A model generated the notes under the pieces. The model saw nothing but the letters and a program-made list of their open reading frames with translations, was not told the origin of the DNA and did no database searches. This document shows, in pieces, positions 22,099-33,203 of a stretch of DNA of 36,971 nt (its first letter is position 1; the number at the start of each line of letters is the position of its first letter). Made by a program: the position numbers and the translations under genes. Location: assembly GCA_003427395.1 (NCBI GenBank), contig BFEA01000281.1:589073-626043 (forward strand). Reading direction: 5' to 3'. The DNA is from Chara braunii (lineage: Eukaryota > Streptophyta > Charophyceae > Charales > Characeae).

Positions 22099-24661
22099 CT
22101 ACAGTTTTAAGAGGGTGTTGTGGTTGAGCCAGGTAAGTCCTGCTTCTTTGTTCTTCTCAAAGAGTACAAAAACGTCCCAGTCTGCCACTTTGTTAGGGCC
22201 CCTAGATGCAATCAAAGATGCTGTGGCCCCTGGCTCAAAGTGTTCAGCCATGTAGGTCCTGATTTCTTTCATTTTAAATCCTCCGGGGTCATCCTGTCGC
22301 CATCCATGAAGTGTCACCCCCAAAGCTGGGGGTATAGTCATTATGGTCGGCTGGTGACAACCCCAGTTCCCATTTGCCCCCCTTTTTTCGCACCGGGATT
22401 ACCAGGACTTTGCTTCCTTCTGCCAGGGCTGCGTCGTGGTGTCCCTTTTCCACGAGGTGTCTTAGTTTAGATCTGCGAGATGGTTCCAATTCCTCCTTTT
22501 CTTCGTCCGGAGGTGTTTTCCGGGCGGGTGCTTTTTCCTGATCTGGTTCGTGGGTCTGATGTTCTTGTGCGTTTTGGTGGGGGGGGAGAAGTTGTCCCTG
22601 CACTATGTGCCACACTCGATGCAGGATCGTCTACCAGCTGGTGCCCTGAGGGAGCCCTTGTTCCAGGGCTTGCTTCAGCGTGTCGCTGCTATCGAGCATA
22701 GTGAACAAATGCACATATGCGTCGTCCCACCACGTCGTGGGTTGGTCTTGGTATTGTGGGCGCATATGATCTAAAAGCCAATCCGCCAAACCTCTGATTT
22801 TTGTCTTGTGTCTCCTTTGGCCAGCGGGAATTCTCGTTGGTCTGTTTCTGCATTCGACATCTCCACCTTCGGTATAGTGGGAGGGGTATCAACCTCCATG
22901 GGATGGGGTCCGAAGGCCGGGCCCAAAGGGTCCTTCCCCTTGGTAGGGGAGAGGGTTGCCCATGGGGATTTAGGAGGGGGTGTTTCCGGTTCCTTTTTTT
23001 CTGTCTCTGTGTCTTCTTTCCCTCTCCTTGCCTGATTTCTTTCCTTTTGTGGGATTTCTATCTACTGTCCTCCCCCTTTTCCTTGCTCCCCTCCCTTGAT
23101 CTGCATGGTCCCGATTTCGTTTTCCTTTCCATTAGCGGTCACTGTTCCATTCCCGGTGTGGAGAGGTTGAGGTTCCTGTTCTGTCTTTTCCCTGGCCATG
23201 TGGCCCATTTCCAGGACTGCGAATGAATTTGCAGGTGGTTTATGGCCTGTGTTCACATTCTGAGTTATGACAACTTTCTGTTTTTGTCTTCCATCCTCCT
23301 GTTTGGATGGGTCTCCTTTCTGCCGCAGGGGTGCTTTTTTCTTTTTTTGTGACACCTGCTGCCACAGGCTTGACGTGTCCTCATTCCTGACGTAATCTTG
23401 TGGCCGGGGTTCCAGAGTCTTTGTCTGTTGTCCCTGTTGGGTGGATGGGGGTGGGAGTTTTTGGGGTTCGTCCATGTGCTTCTCCACTGACTGAGGGGGG
23501 GTCCAGCTAGCCGGGGGTTTGGTTTCGCGGTTTGCTGTTCCTTTTCTTTCCCATTCCCATCCCCTTACCCCTCCCCCCCACTTTTCTTCGTCGATGTAGA
23601 CCCAGCCTTCGTGACCCGGGTCAACCGTTCGCCAAAGCATTCTTTTGATGGAGTCTCGCAGAAGGCGTCCCGTTGATTTGATTTTCTTCCCCGGATGGTG
23701 AGGGCAGTCCACCTCCGCTGCTAAGTGGCCGTAAGCTTGACATTTAAAACACCATGGGTGTGTTTTATGAGCAGTATGAATTTTATACTCTCGGCCCGCT
23801 ATGCGGAAGGGGATCACGTCATCAATGCAAAAAATGTGGTCTTCCCGCTGGGCCACGTAGGGGGGGAGTGGCTCAATAAAGTCGATAATGTTGTACTTTT
23901 GAGCCAGGTCATGCACTACCGCAACCTGTATTTCGATGGGCACATGTCTGTATTCCACCAAGTAGTGTTCGGACATCAACTGTTCTCTCTTCTCCTCTGG
24001 TCTCTGTTGACGCTGGGGGGACCATGGGTAGATCCTCACTTTTGATCTGCCGCAGCGTATACTGCGCCAGGTGTCCATGGTTCTCTTGTCTGCGTCAAAC
24101 ATGCAAATGGTCGTGAAGAACGACGAGGAGATTGGCTGGATCAGGAAGAATTCTCTTGCTGCTTCTTAAGAGCCTTTGAACGTTGCAAGTCTCTTCCTGA
24201 TCCAGGCGATCTTATCGTTTGTTGTTTTGTAAGTTGCGTCATCGTAGAACACCCAGTTACTAGCGTGGCGGGTATATACCTCATCTCTCTTCTGGATTTT
24301 ATCCGGGGGGAGTGTTTTCACCCTGTGTTGTTTTCCTCCGTGATTGATCAGTCGTTCTTCTGGTTTGGCCAAGAGTTTGGAGAGGAAGAAAGCACTTGCA
24401 GTTGTGAGGTTGTCCAAGGGGATGTCCCACTTTTGTTGTCCCTCTTCCAAACCCTCCCCCTCTCTTCTCACAGTTAGTTTTTCCCCACAGTATGGCTTTT
24501 TAAGCTTGCTGGCCCATGATTGCGAAGAGGAGGCCGGGGATGCCTGACTTTCAATTCTTTCCTTTGTTGCTTTTAGTTTCTCCTATTCGCCGGTTCTGTT
24601 CTGCTCTCCCCTGAGGTAGCCGTGGATTCCTCTGTGGGTGTCTGTGTTTCGACTCTTCCAT
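22099..24661 (-). pseudogene. LINE C ORF1: nucleocapsid-like protein, disrupted
   Basis: A candidate start is the ATG at 24661-24659; a one-base shift is then needed to enter the main frame (ESQASPASSSQSWASK), so the start is uncertain. The main frame has a TAA at 24166-24168 and otherwise runs from about 24570 to 23062. It contains a CCHC-type knuckle, CFKCQAYGHLAAEVDC (C-x2-C-x4-H-x6-C), at about residue 120 counted from 24102. A Gln/Lys/Pro-rich linker follows. Further frames to 22099 encode a more conserved-looking C-terminal piece (GATASLIASRGPNKVADWDV) that I cannot name. The knuckle and the position before ORF2 support an RNA-binding ORF1 role. Confidence 0.82.
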
Positions 24662-24841
24662 CCTTTAGATCACTCTTGGGGGGCCGGGGTTTTCAGCCTG
24701 GGTGATGCCTTACCGCCCCGTGGTACAAGATCACGGGCTTTCCCCATTTTTTCTTTTTTCATGCGTCTTCTTTGATGATTGCCATGGCGCTTTGAGGAGG
24801 CTTCCTGAGGGGGGGGGACTGGAATGGGCGAAATGGGCAAG

Positions 24842-25165
24842 GCGTGGAGGGGTCGGGAGCAGGGTACTCAAGAGAGAAAGAAGAGAAAAACAGGAGGGGT
24901 GGAAAAAGGAAAAAGAAAAAAAGAAAGGAAAAAAGAAAAAGAAAGAGAAAAAAAATGGGGGGAGAAAAAAGAAAGAAAAGAAAAAGAAAGAAGAAAGAGA
25001 AAAAAAGAAAAAAATGAGAAAGAAAGAAAAAAGAAAAGAAAAGAAAAAAAGGAAAGAAAAGAAGAAAAAAAGAAAAAAAGGAGAGGAAAAAGGAAAGAAA
25101 AAAGGAGAAAAGAGAAAAAAAGGAAGAAAAATGAAAGAACAGGGAAAAACTTAAGTCGTAAAAAG
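24842..25165 (+). repeat. Polypurine tract, about 320 bp
   Basis: Almost pure A and G on the plus strand (GAAAGAAAAAG-like units), hence polypyrimidine on the LINE C sense strand. The Lys/Glu-rich open frames through it are composition artefacts. Confidence 0.9.
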
Positions 25166-25331
25166 TAAGAGGGCGGGAGGAAGATGGAAAGGGAACGAAA
25201 GAGAGAACGAGAGAAAAACAGGGGATCGGAAGAGAAGCTACGGGAGGGTCACAAGGATTGCTCACGAAAGAGAAGCTACGGGAGGATAACCAGGATTGCT
25301 CACTATTCTTCAGTCCGGCTTTCCCCTCCTT

Positions 25332-26235
25332 CAGGGTGCGCGAGCTTCCCTGAAGGCCCCTGAGGGGGAAGCCAGTTGTCTCGATCCCGATCTTCTTTTG
25401 CTCCTCCTCAGTGGTCTCTGCCGCTTCTATTAATCCGCCCATCCCCTGCTCTCCGCTGTTGATGTTGCCTCGAATGTCATTTCTTCCCGCTTCCTCTCTC
25501 CCGCTGTTCCCTCTCTCACGTTTTTTCTTTTTCGTTCTCACCCTTTGCCTCCTTCATCGTTTTTTCCTTGTGTATGAGGAGCGGCGTGTCTTAAAAGGTC
25601 CTTTTTAGGTACCACTCCGTGCGTCGCCCGTCTTCTCCCTTTTCTTTCTTGTTCCCCCTTCTCTTTCTTTCTCTTGCTAGCTCTCTCTTTCTCTCCCTCT
25701 CTTTCTCTCTCTCACTCGCTCTCGCTCTCTCTCTCCAGGGTACGCGGACTTCTTTGAAGGCTCCTGATCCCGATGTGCTTTTGCTCCTCCCAAGTGGTCT
25801 CCGCCACTTCTACTCATCCGCCCATCCCCTGCCTGTCCGCTGTTGATGTTGCCCCGAGTGTTGTTTCGTTTCTTCCCGTTTCCTTACCCCTGCTTTTCCG
25901 TTGTTTCTCTTTCTATCTCTCTCTTTCTCTCCCTCTCTTTTCTTTCTCTCTTTCTCTCTCTCTCTCACTCACTCTCACTCTTTCTCTCTAGGGTACGCGA
26001 GCTTCTTTGAAGGCTCCTAATCCCGATGTTCTTTTGCTCCTCCCTAGTGGTTTCCGCCACCTCTACTCATCCGCCCATCCCCTGCCCTTCCGCTATTTGT
26101 GTCACGTCGAGTGTTGTTTCGTTTCTTCCCATTTCCTTACCCCTGCTTATCCGCTGTTGTTGTCGCCTCGAGTGTCGTTTACCTTCCTCTTCGCTTTCTC
26201 CCAATATACCAATTCCGTGCACCGCCCGTCCTCAT

Positions 26236-26328
<93 letters not shown>

Positions 26329-26335
26329 CGCGCGC
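25332..26335 (-). repeat. Three tandem monomers in the LINE C leader
   Basis: Copies start at 25332, 25736 and 25989 (plus-strand start AGGGTRCGCG), each followed by CTTCTTTGAAGGCTCCTG-like sequence, TTTTGCTCCTCC, CATCCGCCCATCCCCTGC and a pyrimidine-rich end. Copies 1 and 3 share an additional CCGTGC...CGCCCGTC block missing from copy 2. Lengths are about 404, 253 and 347 bp. Confidence 0.8.
26237..26326 (+). repeat. (CT)n microsatellite
   Basis: An almost uninterrupted CT run at the end of the third monomer. Related CT-rich patches lie at 25660-25735 and 25905-25985. Confidence 0.95.
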
Positions 26336-26780
26336 GTTTACGTCGCTTTCCTCCTCTTTAGCTCTTGCTCTTGTGTTGTAGAAACTTTTTCTTTGCGCTG
26401 TTGTGTTGGTCGTTTCTCCGTCGCGTCCTTATTGACCGCTTCAACTCGTTTTCCTTTGAAAGCAAACTGCTCGGGCACCTCGCCTTCCTCAGACATGTTT
26501 CCTCTCCCTAGTTTACTCTGGGTTCTAGCGCCCGGTACTTTCCAGGGCCACGTCTGCACTGGCACCTACGTTCCTCGCCATATCACCTCCCGTTATCGAT
26601 ACACCTATTCTGTTCACTCGGAAGTCGCCCTTCGTGCAGGCGTGCCTGTCTATCGGAGGTGACGAGGCCACTTTCTTCCTCATTCGTTGTGGCGATGGTG
26701 TAGACTCTGCGCTCCTGTCGTCATGAACTCGCCGTGATGCTTGCGCTAAGGCGACGCCCATCCAATCTGTCCGGTCCACG

Positions 26781-27593
26781 ACACTCTCTCTCTGTAGGAG
26801 TCCGCTGATACTGAGAAGTCAGGTGGTGAGAGGGAAAGAAGAGATGGTGGACTTAGAAGAGGAAGAAGAAGAACTCTCTCTCTCTCTCTCTCAGTCCGGT
26901 ACTAACCTGTGAAATGGGCGCCTTGATGCAGGTACCTCGAAGATAGAGCTGGAGCTATGGCGCCACAGGTAAGTCTCACTGGCCTCCGCCAATCATCTCT
27001 CCCAACTCTACTACTACCACCTACTAGCGCCCAGCGCTGAAGACTACTACTGCAGCTATGAGCGCCCAGCGCTGAAGACTACTGCTAGCGCTAACTACTA
27101 CTGCAGCGCTCCTCCTGAGTGCTGCGGCCGAAATCTTGAAGACTACTCCTGCCTTTTGTCCAACTACCTACCCGTGAAGTGCATAGGAACTCCCTATGTA
27201 CTTCTCGGCCTGCCTCCTGACTGCAGGGCGAGGCAGTCCAGGAGGCTGCTCTTGCCAATGCCTCAGGGAGTCAGGGGCTGCCGCTGCAGCTCCTGCTTGA
27301 GGCTGTCGTGGGAACAGTCTAAAGATAGCCTGTTCCCGAAACCCTGGTTTTGTGCCTGAGTGTTAGGACAGGTCGATCTTATGAGGGCCCGAAAATGGCC
27401 CTCCGTTTCAGGCTGAAAAGCCTCAGGGCTAAAAAGCCATGTTTTAGGCTGAAACGACATAGGGCCTGCAGACCCTCGTTTTTCAGTCTTTCAGGCTGAA
27501 ACGACAGGGGCCTGTAAACACTTATTTCTAGGCTTTTAGGCTGGGAATGCGGGACGGGCCCTACAGGTCCGTGTGGCTACGCAGTATGCCCCC
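26781..27593 (-). repeat. Gypsy 3' LTR, fragment adjoining the body
   Basis: It aligns with 34676-35534, from the CT-repeat through CAGTATGCC. Differences are scattered substitutions and a shorter CT run. The expected terminal CACA is replaced by C residues continuous with the adjoining C-run, so the exact end is blurred. Confidence 0.9.
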
Positions 27594-27606
27594 CCCCCCC
27601 CTCCTT
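27594..27606 (-). promoter_or_regulatory. Polypurine tract for plus-strand priming
   Basis: On the element strand the sequence reads AAGGAGGGGG and further G, abutting the 3' LTR. Position and purine content fit the polypurine tract that primes second-strand DNA synthesis. The G-run may be expanded. Confidence 0.7.
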
Positions 27607-27699
27607 GAAAGACCGAGCTCACCTGCGAGGGCGAAGCTGTCTGTCTGAGGGAGGGACCACAGTCCGGGTGGGAGGGGCAGGTCGTGAAGGTCCCTGAGC

Positions 27700-29200
27700 T
27701 TACCTTTGTCGCTCGTAGTGAGTGTGGATCAGCGGTGTGGATGCTTTCAAATCTGTTCCTGAAATCCACCAAGTGTCGTCGGGATCGCATGATCTGAATG
27801 TAACTTTGTACTGGCGAGGCTTGTTGCCGTACTTGGGATCCGTGATGACGCGGTCAACTTCCTGATGACCATCCATGGATGGAGGGTCCTGCGATCGTCG
27901 GCCCGGGAAGTCGTCGCTCTTAGCTGGTGTATATGTTGCCAGCTTCGAGGCGTGAAAGATTGGATGGACCGTCAGATGCGCAGGGATGTTGATTACAAAT
28001 GAAGGGCCATCGGGCTCATCGCCCGCGGCTGATGTTACGGGCCATGGTCCAAACCACTTGGGAAGCAGTTTGCGTGAAACATCCTGTTCCAGTGCAAACT
28101 CTTCCGCGGAGACCCAAACCAAATCACCGACGCGGATGGGACATGGCATGCGACGCCTGTTGGCTTGCTGCTGCATGCGGACTTGAGCTTTTTGCATGTT
28201 CGCGCGGGCTTGAGCCAGCAATTCCCTGTACTTCCGGACGGAAGCGGGAGAGCAAGTGGCGTTGATGTTGGCTGGTCGTAAGAGGAGAAGGTCGACGAAG
28301 ATACAACCTTTCCGTCCACCGTGGTGCAACTCGAATGGAGTCACGTCGATCGCCGGATGCACCGAAGTATTGTAGGCGAAACTCCATGTCGGGGAGGCGG
28401 TCAACCCAATCTTTCTGGTCCGGACGGATGAGCGTACGAAGCATCATTTGAGCGGTTTGATGTGCCCGCTCCGTTTTCCCGTCCGTCTGTGGATGTCGAT
28501 CCGAACTTGGTTTCATCTTTGTGCCAGACTCCTGCATGAGAGCAGTCCAAAATGCCGACATGAAGCGAGTGTCGCGGTCACTGACTATGTCTTCCGGTAC
28601 ACCGTGGCCACAAATCCAACCGGTGTGCAAGAGGCGTGCCAGCTCGGGAGCCGTGGAGTAGTACTTGCAAGGGAGAGAACACGCATATTTACTCAAACGG
28701 TCCACAACCGTCGGGATGCCGTCGTGCCCGAGGCGATCGTGGGGAAATGGTCCGGTGACATCCATGGCAATGGAGCGGCCGGGTTCCCGTGGGACAGGCA
28801 TCGAGCGCAACTCGCCGTAGGGATTGCGATTGTGGGGCTCGCTTCGTCGGCAAACTTCACAAGAGTCGCAATACCGAGTGACATCGGTAATGAGGTCCGG
28901 CCATCGGAATCGTTGTTGAAGCCGTGCAATAGTGCGGTTGACTCCGAAATGGCCGGCGAGTCGCGAGTCATGGTACTCCCCGAGAAGGCGAGTCCGAAGA
29001 CGACGGTCTCGTAGGACACACAATAAGTCCTTGCCTCTGGAGTGGAGGAGCAAGTACCCGTCGGCAATGTGATGGTGGCTGGCCGGCGGGTGATCCGAAG
29101 ATAGCTGCGCATACAACGTGGCGAAGTCCGGATCAGACTCATTGCCCCGGATGAAGTGTCGCTGAAGTTCCTCGTCGAATGCGAAGGCATGATGTGCCAT
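27700..29200 (-). pseudogene. Gypsy integrase with chromodomain-like tail, frameshifted
   Basis: Integrase inserts the cDNA copy into the genome. The zinc-binding N-terminus shows HDSRLAGH and CDSCEVC. The core has the three acidic residues in MDVTGPFP, VSDRDTRFMSAFW and DRHPQTDGKTERAHQ. A frameshift near 28383 separates this from the C-terminal part, which contains AYNTSVHPAIDVTPFELHHG, a GPY/F-like segment (LLPKWFGPWPV) and HPIFHASKL. A degenerate chromodomain-like tail follows (EVDRVITDPKYGNKPRQY then DDTWW). In chromoviruses such a tail steers integration to particular chromatin. Confidence 0.9.
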
Positions 29201-29660
29201 GGCGCAAAGATCAGGTCTTCGCGAGAGTGCATCTGCTGCGCGATTGGAGAGGCCAGGGAGATATTTCGATGTGAAGTCAAATTGGTCAATGAAGTACATC
29301 CATCGTCCGATCGTGCTGCTCACCGTATCCTGCGTCTTGTAGTAGGTCAATGGATTGTTGTCCGTGACCCATGTGAACCTACAACGCCCAAGAGGGAAGT
29401 GCCGCCATCACTTGAGAGCCGTCACGAACGCGAGCAGCTCCTTCTTCCTTGCATCATCAAGCGAATTGATGGGAGACACTTTGTGGCTGAAACACTCCAC
29501 AGGGTGTCAGTCGTCGCCGTTGTGTTGTTCCAAGACTGCCCCAATGTCGTAGCCGGAAGCGTCAGTTGTCACTCTCGTAGGCAAGGTGGGGTCATAGATG
29601 CTAAGGACGCGTGCCATGAGCATGGGCGTCTTAAGTGCTTGGAATGACCGGCGTGCGTCG
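29200..29660 (-). pseudogene. Gypsy RNase H domain, disrupted
   Basis: RNase H degrades the RNA strand of the RNA-DNA hybrid. Motifs in order: FVFDDDARRSFQALK, TTDASGYDIGAVLEQ (first catalytic Asp), ARKKELLAFVTALK (Glu), WVTDNNPLTYYKTQ (Asp) and KYLPGLSNRAADALSRRP. A TGA lies at 29408-29410 directly after ALK, and the frame differs from that of the reverse transcriptase upstream. Confidence 0.87.
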
Positions 29661-30765
29661 TCATCGAATACGAATGGCACCTTTGGCGATAGGTGCAACA
29701 ATCCTTGAGTATCCGATGATGAATCGCTGATAGTAGTCCGCCAACCCCATGAATGAACGAATGTCCGTGGTGTTGGTGGGCTCGGGCCATACGCGGAGGG
29801 CCTCGATCTTGTCCGCAAGCGGACGGATGCCTTGCGACATCACATAATGTCCCAAGTACTCCAGCTCCTGCCGCGCGAATTCGCATTTGTCGCGGTTGGC
29901 TTTGTACTTGGTTTGTCGTAGCCGCTCCAAAACAGTGCGCAGGTGTTCCACATGCTCGTCCAAACTCCAGCTGTACACCAGGATGTCGTCGAGGTAGATA
30001 AGTACGAGTCGATCCAGCATGTGTCGGAACTCCGTTGTCATAGCCGCTTGGAAAGTTGCCGGGGCATTCGTAAGGCCAAATGGCATAACCAGCCATTCGA
30101 AATGCCCATATCGCATCTTAAACGCGGTCTTGTAGCGGTCCTCTTGCCGAGTCTCGAGTTTGTGACATCCCGACTTGAGGTCAAGCTTGGAGAAGAACTT
30201 GGCCGCCCAACCGTTCGAGAAGGTCGTCGATGCGTGGAAGAGGGCCGGCGTTTCTGATCGTTTGAGGTTTGAGTTTGCGATAATCGATGCACAACCACAA
30301 ATCCTTGTTCTTCTTCCGGACGAAGAGAACAGGAGCACCGTATGGCGATGAGCTAGGCCGAATCCAGCCTTTCTCAAGAAGGTCGTCGAGTTGTGCCCGA
30401 AGCACACTTAACTATTCCTCGCTCATTCGGTAGATGCAACCGCGCGGAGGTACAACCCCGTCCTCGAGGATGATCTCGTGGCGGATGGACCGATCCGGTA
30501 CTACTCCGTGCGGCCCTTCGAACACGTCGCCGTAGGCGTCGAGAAGCTCGGTGATGCGTTGGTCCGAAGATGAGTCCGTCGATGAAGCATCATGAGGCGG
30601 GAGGGCGTGGAGAAAACACACCCCCATCTCCTCGATGTCGTCTCTGATGATGGAAGCTCGCAAGTTTGCGACGGACACCACGTGGCAGCTGATCGAAGGG
30701 TGAGGAGGAGCCACAGTGCATGGGACTAGTACTCCGTTCCGATCACGAACGTGAACGGTGCGGTG
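29661..30765 (-). pseudogene. Gypsy reverse transcriptase, disrupted
   Basis: It copies the genomic RNA into cDNA. The N-terminal portion reads LDAYGDVFEGPHG, RHEIILEDGVVPPRG, a TAG at 30412-30414, then [30 protein letters not shown] and CIDYRKLK. After a frameshift near 30200 it continues [34 protein letters not shown] and the catalytic IYLDDILVYS (Asp pair at 29985-29990), then LEYLGHYVMSQGI and a Pro-rich connection. The motifs are typical of Ty3/gypsy; the frame is not continuous. Confidence 0.92.
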
Positions 30766-31538
30766 CGACGGTAGAAGTTCACCGGGTGATCCTCGCTTCG
30801 CAGCCATGACATGCCCAAGATCATGTCGAATTTGGTGTCCAAAATATCGAAGGACACCGCCTCGCTTGCATGCGGGGCAAAGTACACGGGGACGTCATCT
30901 ATGCACCGGTCTATTAACTTGTGCGTGTGACTGTCCACCAATGTGACTTGTGTAGGCTGGGACTTTCTCCAGACGCGTGGGCCAAGGCCGACGCGTACCA
31001 TGAAGTCCTGGCTCATGTAGTTGCGAGATGCTCCGCAATCGATCAAAGCGCTGCAGGTCGCCTCTCTGATCTGAATGCGTACATACAACAATGGTGCGTC
31101 GATGTCGTCGTACCGTTGTGCCTTGAACTCGCGGTCGATCTTCACGATGTAGGCATGAAGGTTGACAACCTCTACTCCGACGTCCATCAACGGAGTTGGT
31201 ACTGCAGTGTGCAAGTAATCCCGCAATTGTGCCATGAGCATGTTGCAATGCGGTTTCGGCAATCGACCGGACCGGGGAAGGGGCATCCATTGGAAGTCCG
31301 CAAATGTCAACGGGTCGAGCTCTTCAAGTCTTGACCATGACGTTGAATCACCGGCGATAGATGGCGGCGAAGATGCCCAATCGGTTGCCGATGGTGATGA
31401 AACCGCGCATGCGGTAGATTGTTGCACGTGGAGCGGTTGATCCAACGGTGGGACCAAGTGGACAGCATAATCCTCGTAAGTGAACCGAGGACTTGCGACA
31501 TGCGCATCCTCTCCAGATGTGTAGGAGGTCGCTAGCAA
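30726..31538 (-). pseudogene. Gypsy aspartic protease region
   Basis: The retroviral-type aspartic protease that processes the polyprotein. The catalytic box is LIDCGAS (Asp codon at 31038-31040) with Cys in place of the more common Ser or Thr, and the partner motif is MILGMSWLRSEDHPV. The segment before it is a linker after the gag zinc knuckle. The frame ends by shifting near 30765 into that of the reverse transcriptase. Confidence 0.88.
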
Positions 31539-31642
31539 GGCGGCCGAATCTGGCAGAGTGAGAGGTGGAGTCGCCTCACATTCTGCGCAACTCAGTTTCC
31601 CGAGTTGATACGAGGCCGAACGTCCTCCTTGCCTTGATCAGG

Positions 31643-33195
31643 GCATTGGGAGGTCTTGTGCTTGGTGCTGTTGCACCAATAGCATCAGCCGTAGCGGCCG
31701 CGCCACTTGTATTCCGCCTCGGTCAAGTGAAACTTGACCTATGGTGCTGGCTGTCCGTTTCCGGCCGGCGATGCGGTTTTCGCCTTCCCGTTTCCTCGGG
31801 ACTTGTTGTTGCTTCGCGGCTGGACAGCATCCATATGATCTCCCTACGTAACGCTTAGGTGGCTGTTGGGTCTTCCACAATGTTGTCCGATTGGACTGCA
31901 GCGACATGCTACGGTCGTGGACCAGTTCTCACCTTCTCCACATAGGTTGGCTGCCATGCTGATTTCTCATGTGCAGCTGCCCTATTTATCTTGATGATCT
32001 CCCTCGCCTTGTTGATGATTTCAGCGAAGGTGTTGTACTGCTCGCGATCACCAAGTGTGAGGCTCAAAGCGGCGCATGACCGGTTCTACAACTCCCGACG
32101 CAAATGCGGAAATGGCAAGTCCAGATCGGGTGTCGCCACAATCTTCTGCCAATCCATGAGCCAATCACGTGTCGCTGTGTTTCGTTGAGCCATCGTGAAG
32201 ATGCGGTTGATGGCGAGCGTCGGGGCATCGTCAACGATGAACCTCTTCTTCCATTCATTTGTCAGATCCTCCCAGGAGACCTCCTTGTGTAGGTCGAAGA
32301 CCTGAACGCCGTGGACGGTTGGCATATGGCTGAGCCAGATCTGGCATCCTCCCTTGGCGTTAAGGAACAGCGTGTCGATGAACAAATGTTCGGGGACCTC
32401 ATGAATCCCCAACTCCGTTGTGAATCCTTGCCACCAGACGACCGGGTCTTGATGTGTGTAATCATCAAACTTCTCGATCTGGAAAACCGGCATCTTGTAA
32501 TGCTTCGCCGTGCTGGTGCTGCGATCGGGGTCAGACGGCTGTTGTCGCTGCCTGATCTCGGTCTTCAGTGTGTCCAGCTGCTGGCTGATGGTGGCTGGCG
32601 CTGCGAAGGTGCTAATATCACCTAGCATTGCCACTACGTGATTGACGCGTTCCTCTAGTTGGCGGGCAAAGGGTGCACTGCTGGACTCGCCAGCCTTCGG
32701 TCTTGGTGCAGTTTGCTCCAAGTCCTGTACACGGGAATCGAGTATCCGTGTTGCATCCTCGTGCTGATCCTTGTGGTTCCGTACGGCCCGCTGGAGGTTC
32801 GCCAGCTCGGACTGCAGGTGGTTACAAGTGTAGACCAACCAGGTCACGAGCTTGGCCATGAATTCCTTGTGCTGCTCCTCCGGTGTTGCGTCGCCGTGCC
32901 CCTCGGAGGGTTCAAAGTGCCAAAACTTGAGCTTTTCGATGCTGGTGGCTTCATGCCGCTGTAGTAGTTCCTGGGCTTCCTTGTGGCGTGCCTGGGTATC
33001 TGCGTCTGCTTCGGCCTGAAGCCGCTGCTTCTCAGCTGTTGCCGCCGCTTCAGCCTGTAGGCGGACAGCCTCGGCTGCCAGCTGGCGCTGTTCCTCAGCC
33101 GCGATTAGTGCGAGCTGAGTTTCGAAACGCTGTCGGTACTCGACAATGGACTCATTTGCCAGTTAGCCTGGCATGCCCAGAATTGAGCCCGTCAT
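31643..33195 (-). pseudogene. Gypsy gag with CCHC zinc knuckle, disrupted
   Basis: Gag forms the particle that packages element RNA. The likely start is the ATG at 33195-33193 (MTGSILGMPG), with a TAA as codon 11 (33163-33165); the same frame then continues through a long Ala/Gln/Glu-rich coiled-coil-like segment (RQLAAEAVRLQAEAAATAEK), a linker, and a retrotransposon gag core (WLSHMPTVHGVQVFDLHKE, WEDLTNEWKKRFI). A TAG at 32086-32088 interrupts it. Further down, in another frame and right after a TGA (31685-31687), lies a perfect zinc knuckle CYWCNSTKHKTSQC (31684-31643). Many clean codons remain between the breaks, so decay is moderate. Confidence 0.87.
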
Positions 33196-33203
33196 GGTGG
33201 CGG

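Larger units (their letters stand above)
16622..26780 (-). mobile_element. LINE C, non-LTR retrotransposon nested in the gypsy LTR
   Basis: A near full-length two-ORF LINE read from about 26780 down to a poly(T) stretch at 16622-16639, its poly(A) tail. It has a long repetitive leader, ORF1 with a CCHC knuckle, ORF2 with endonuclease, reverse transcriptase and zf-RVT, and a 3' UTR of about 950 bases with two hairpins. The flanking LTR pieces join into the uninterrupted LTR seen at 34324-35534. No clear target-site duplication is visible: the left flank ends CTCAAGTC and the right flank reads GGTCCACGACACTCTC. Both ORFs are damaged. Confidence 0.9.
24662..26780 (-). other. LINE C 5' leader, repeat-rich
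   Basis: No gene. Read along the element it holds a unique GC-rich start (26780-26340), a long GA repeat (CT on the plus strand), three tandem monomer-like copies, a short direct repeat of about 35 bp (25231-25265 and 25269-25303), and a long polypyrimidine tract ending near 24840. Such repetitive leaders in other LINEs carry promoter activity; that role is inferred here. Confidence 0.6.

Noticed and set aside
24702-25168. Long Lys/Glu-rich open frames on the plus strand
   Set aside because: They translate a polypurine low-complexity tract in the LINE C leader; amino-acid content follows base composition and no domain is present.
26007-26662. Ser/Leu-rich open frames over the CT repeat
   Set aside because: They are translations of a microsatellite and run antisense to LINE C.
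16605-26790. Target-site duplication for LINE C
   Set aside because: The left flank ends CTCAAGTC and the right flank reads GGTCCACGACACTC. No convincing direct repeat of normal length was found, so none is annotated.
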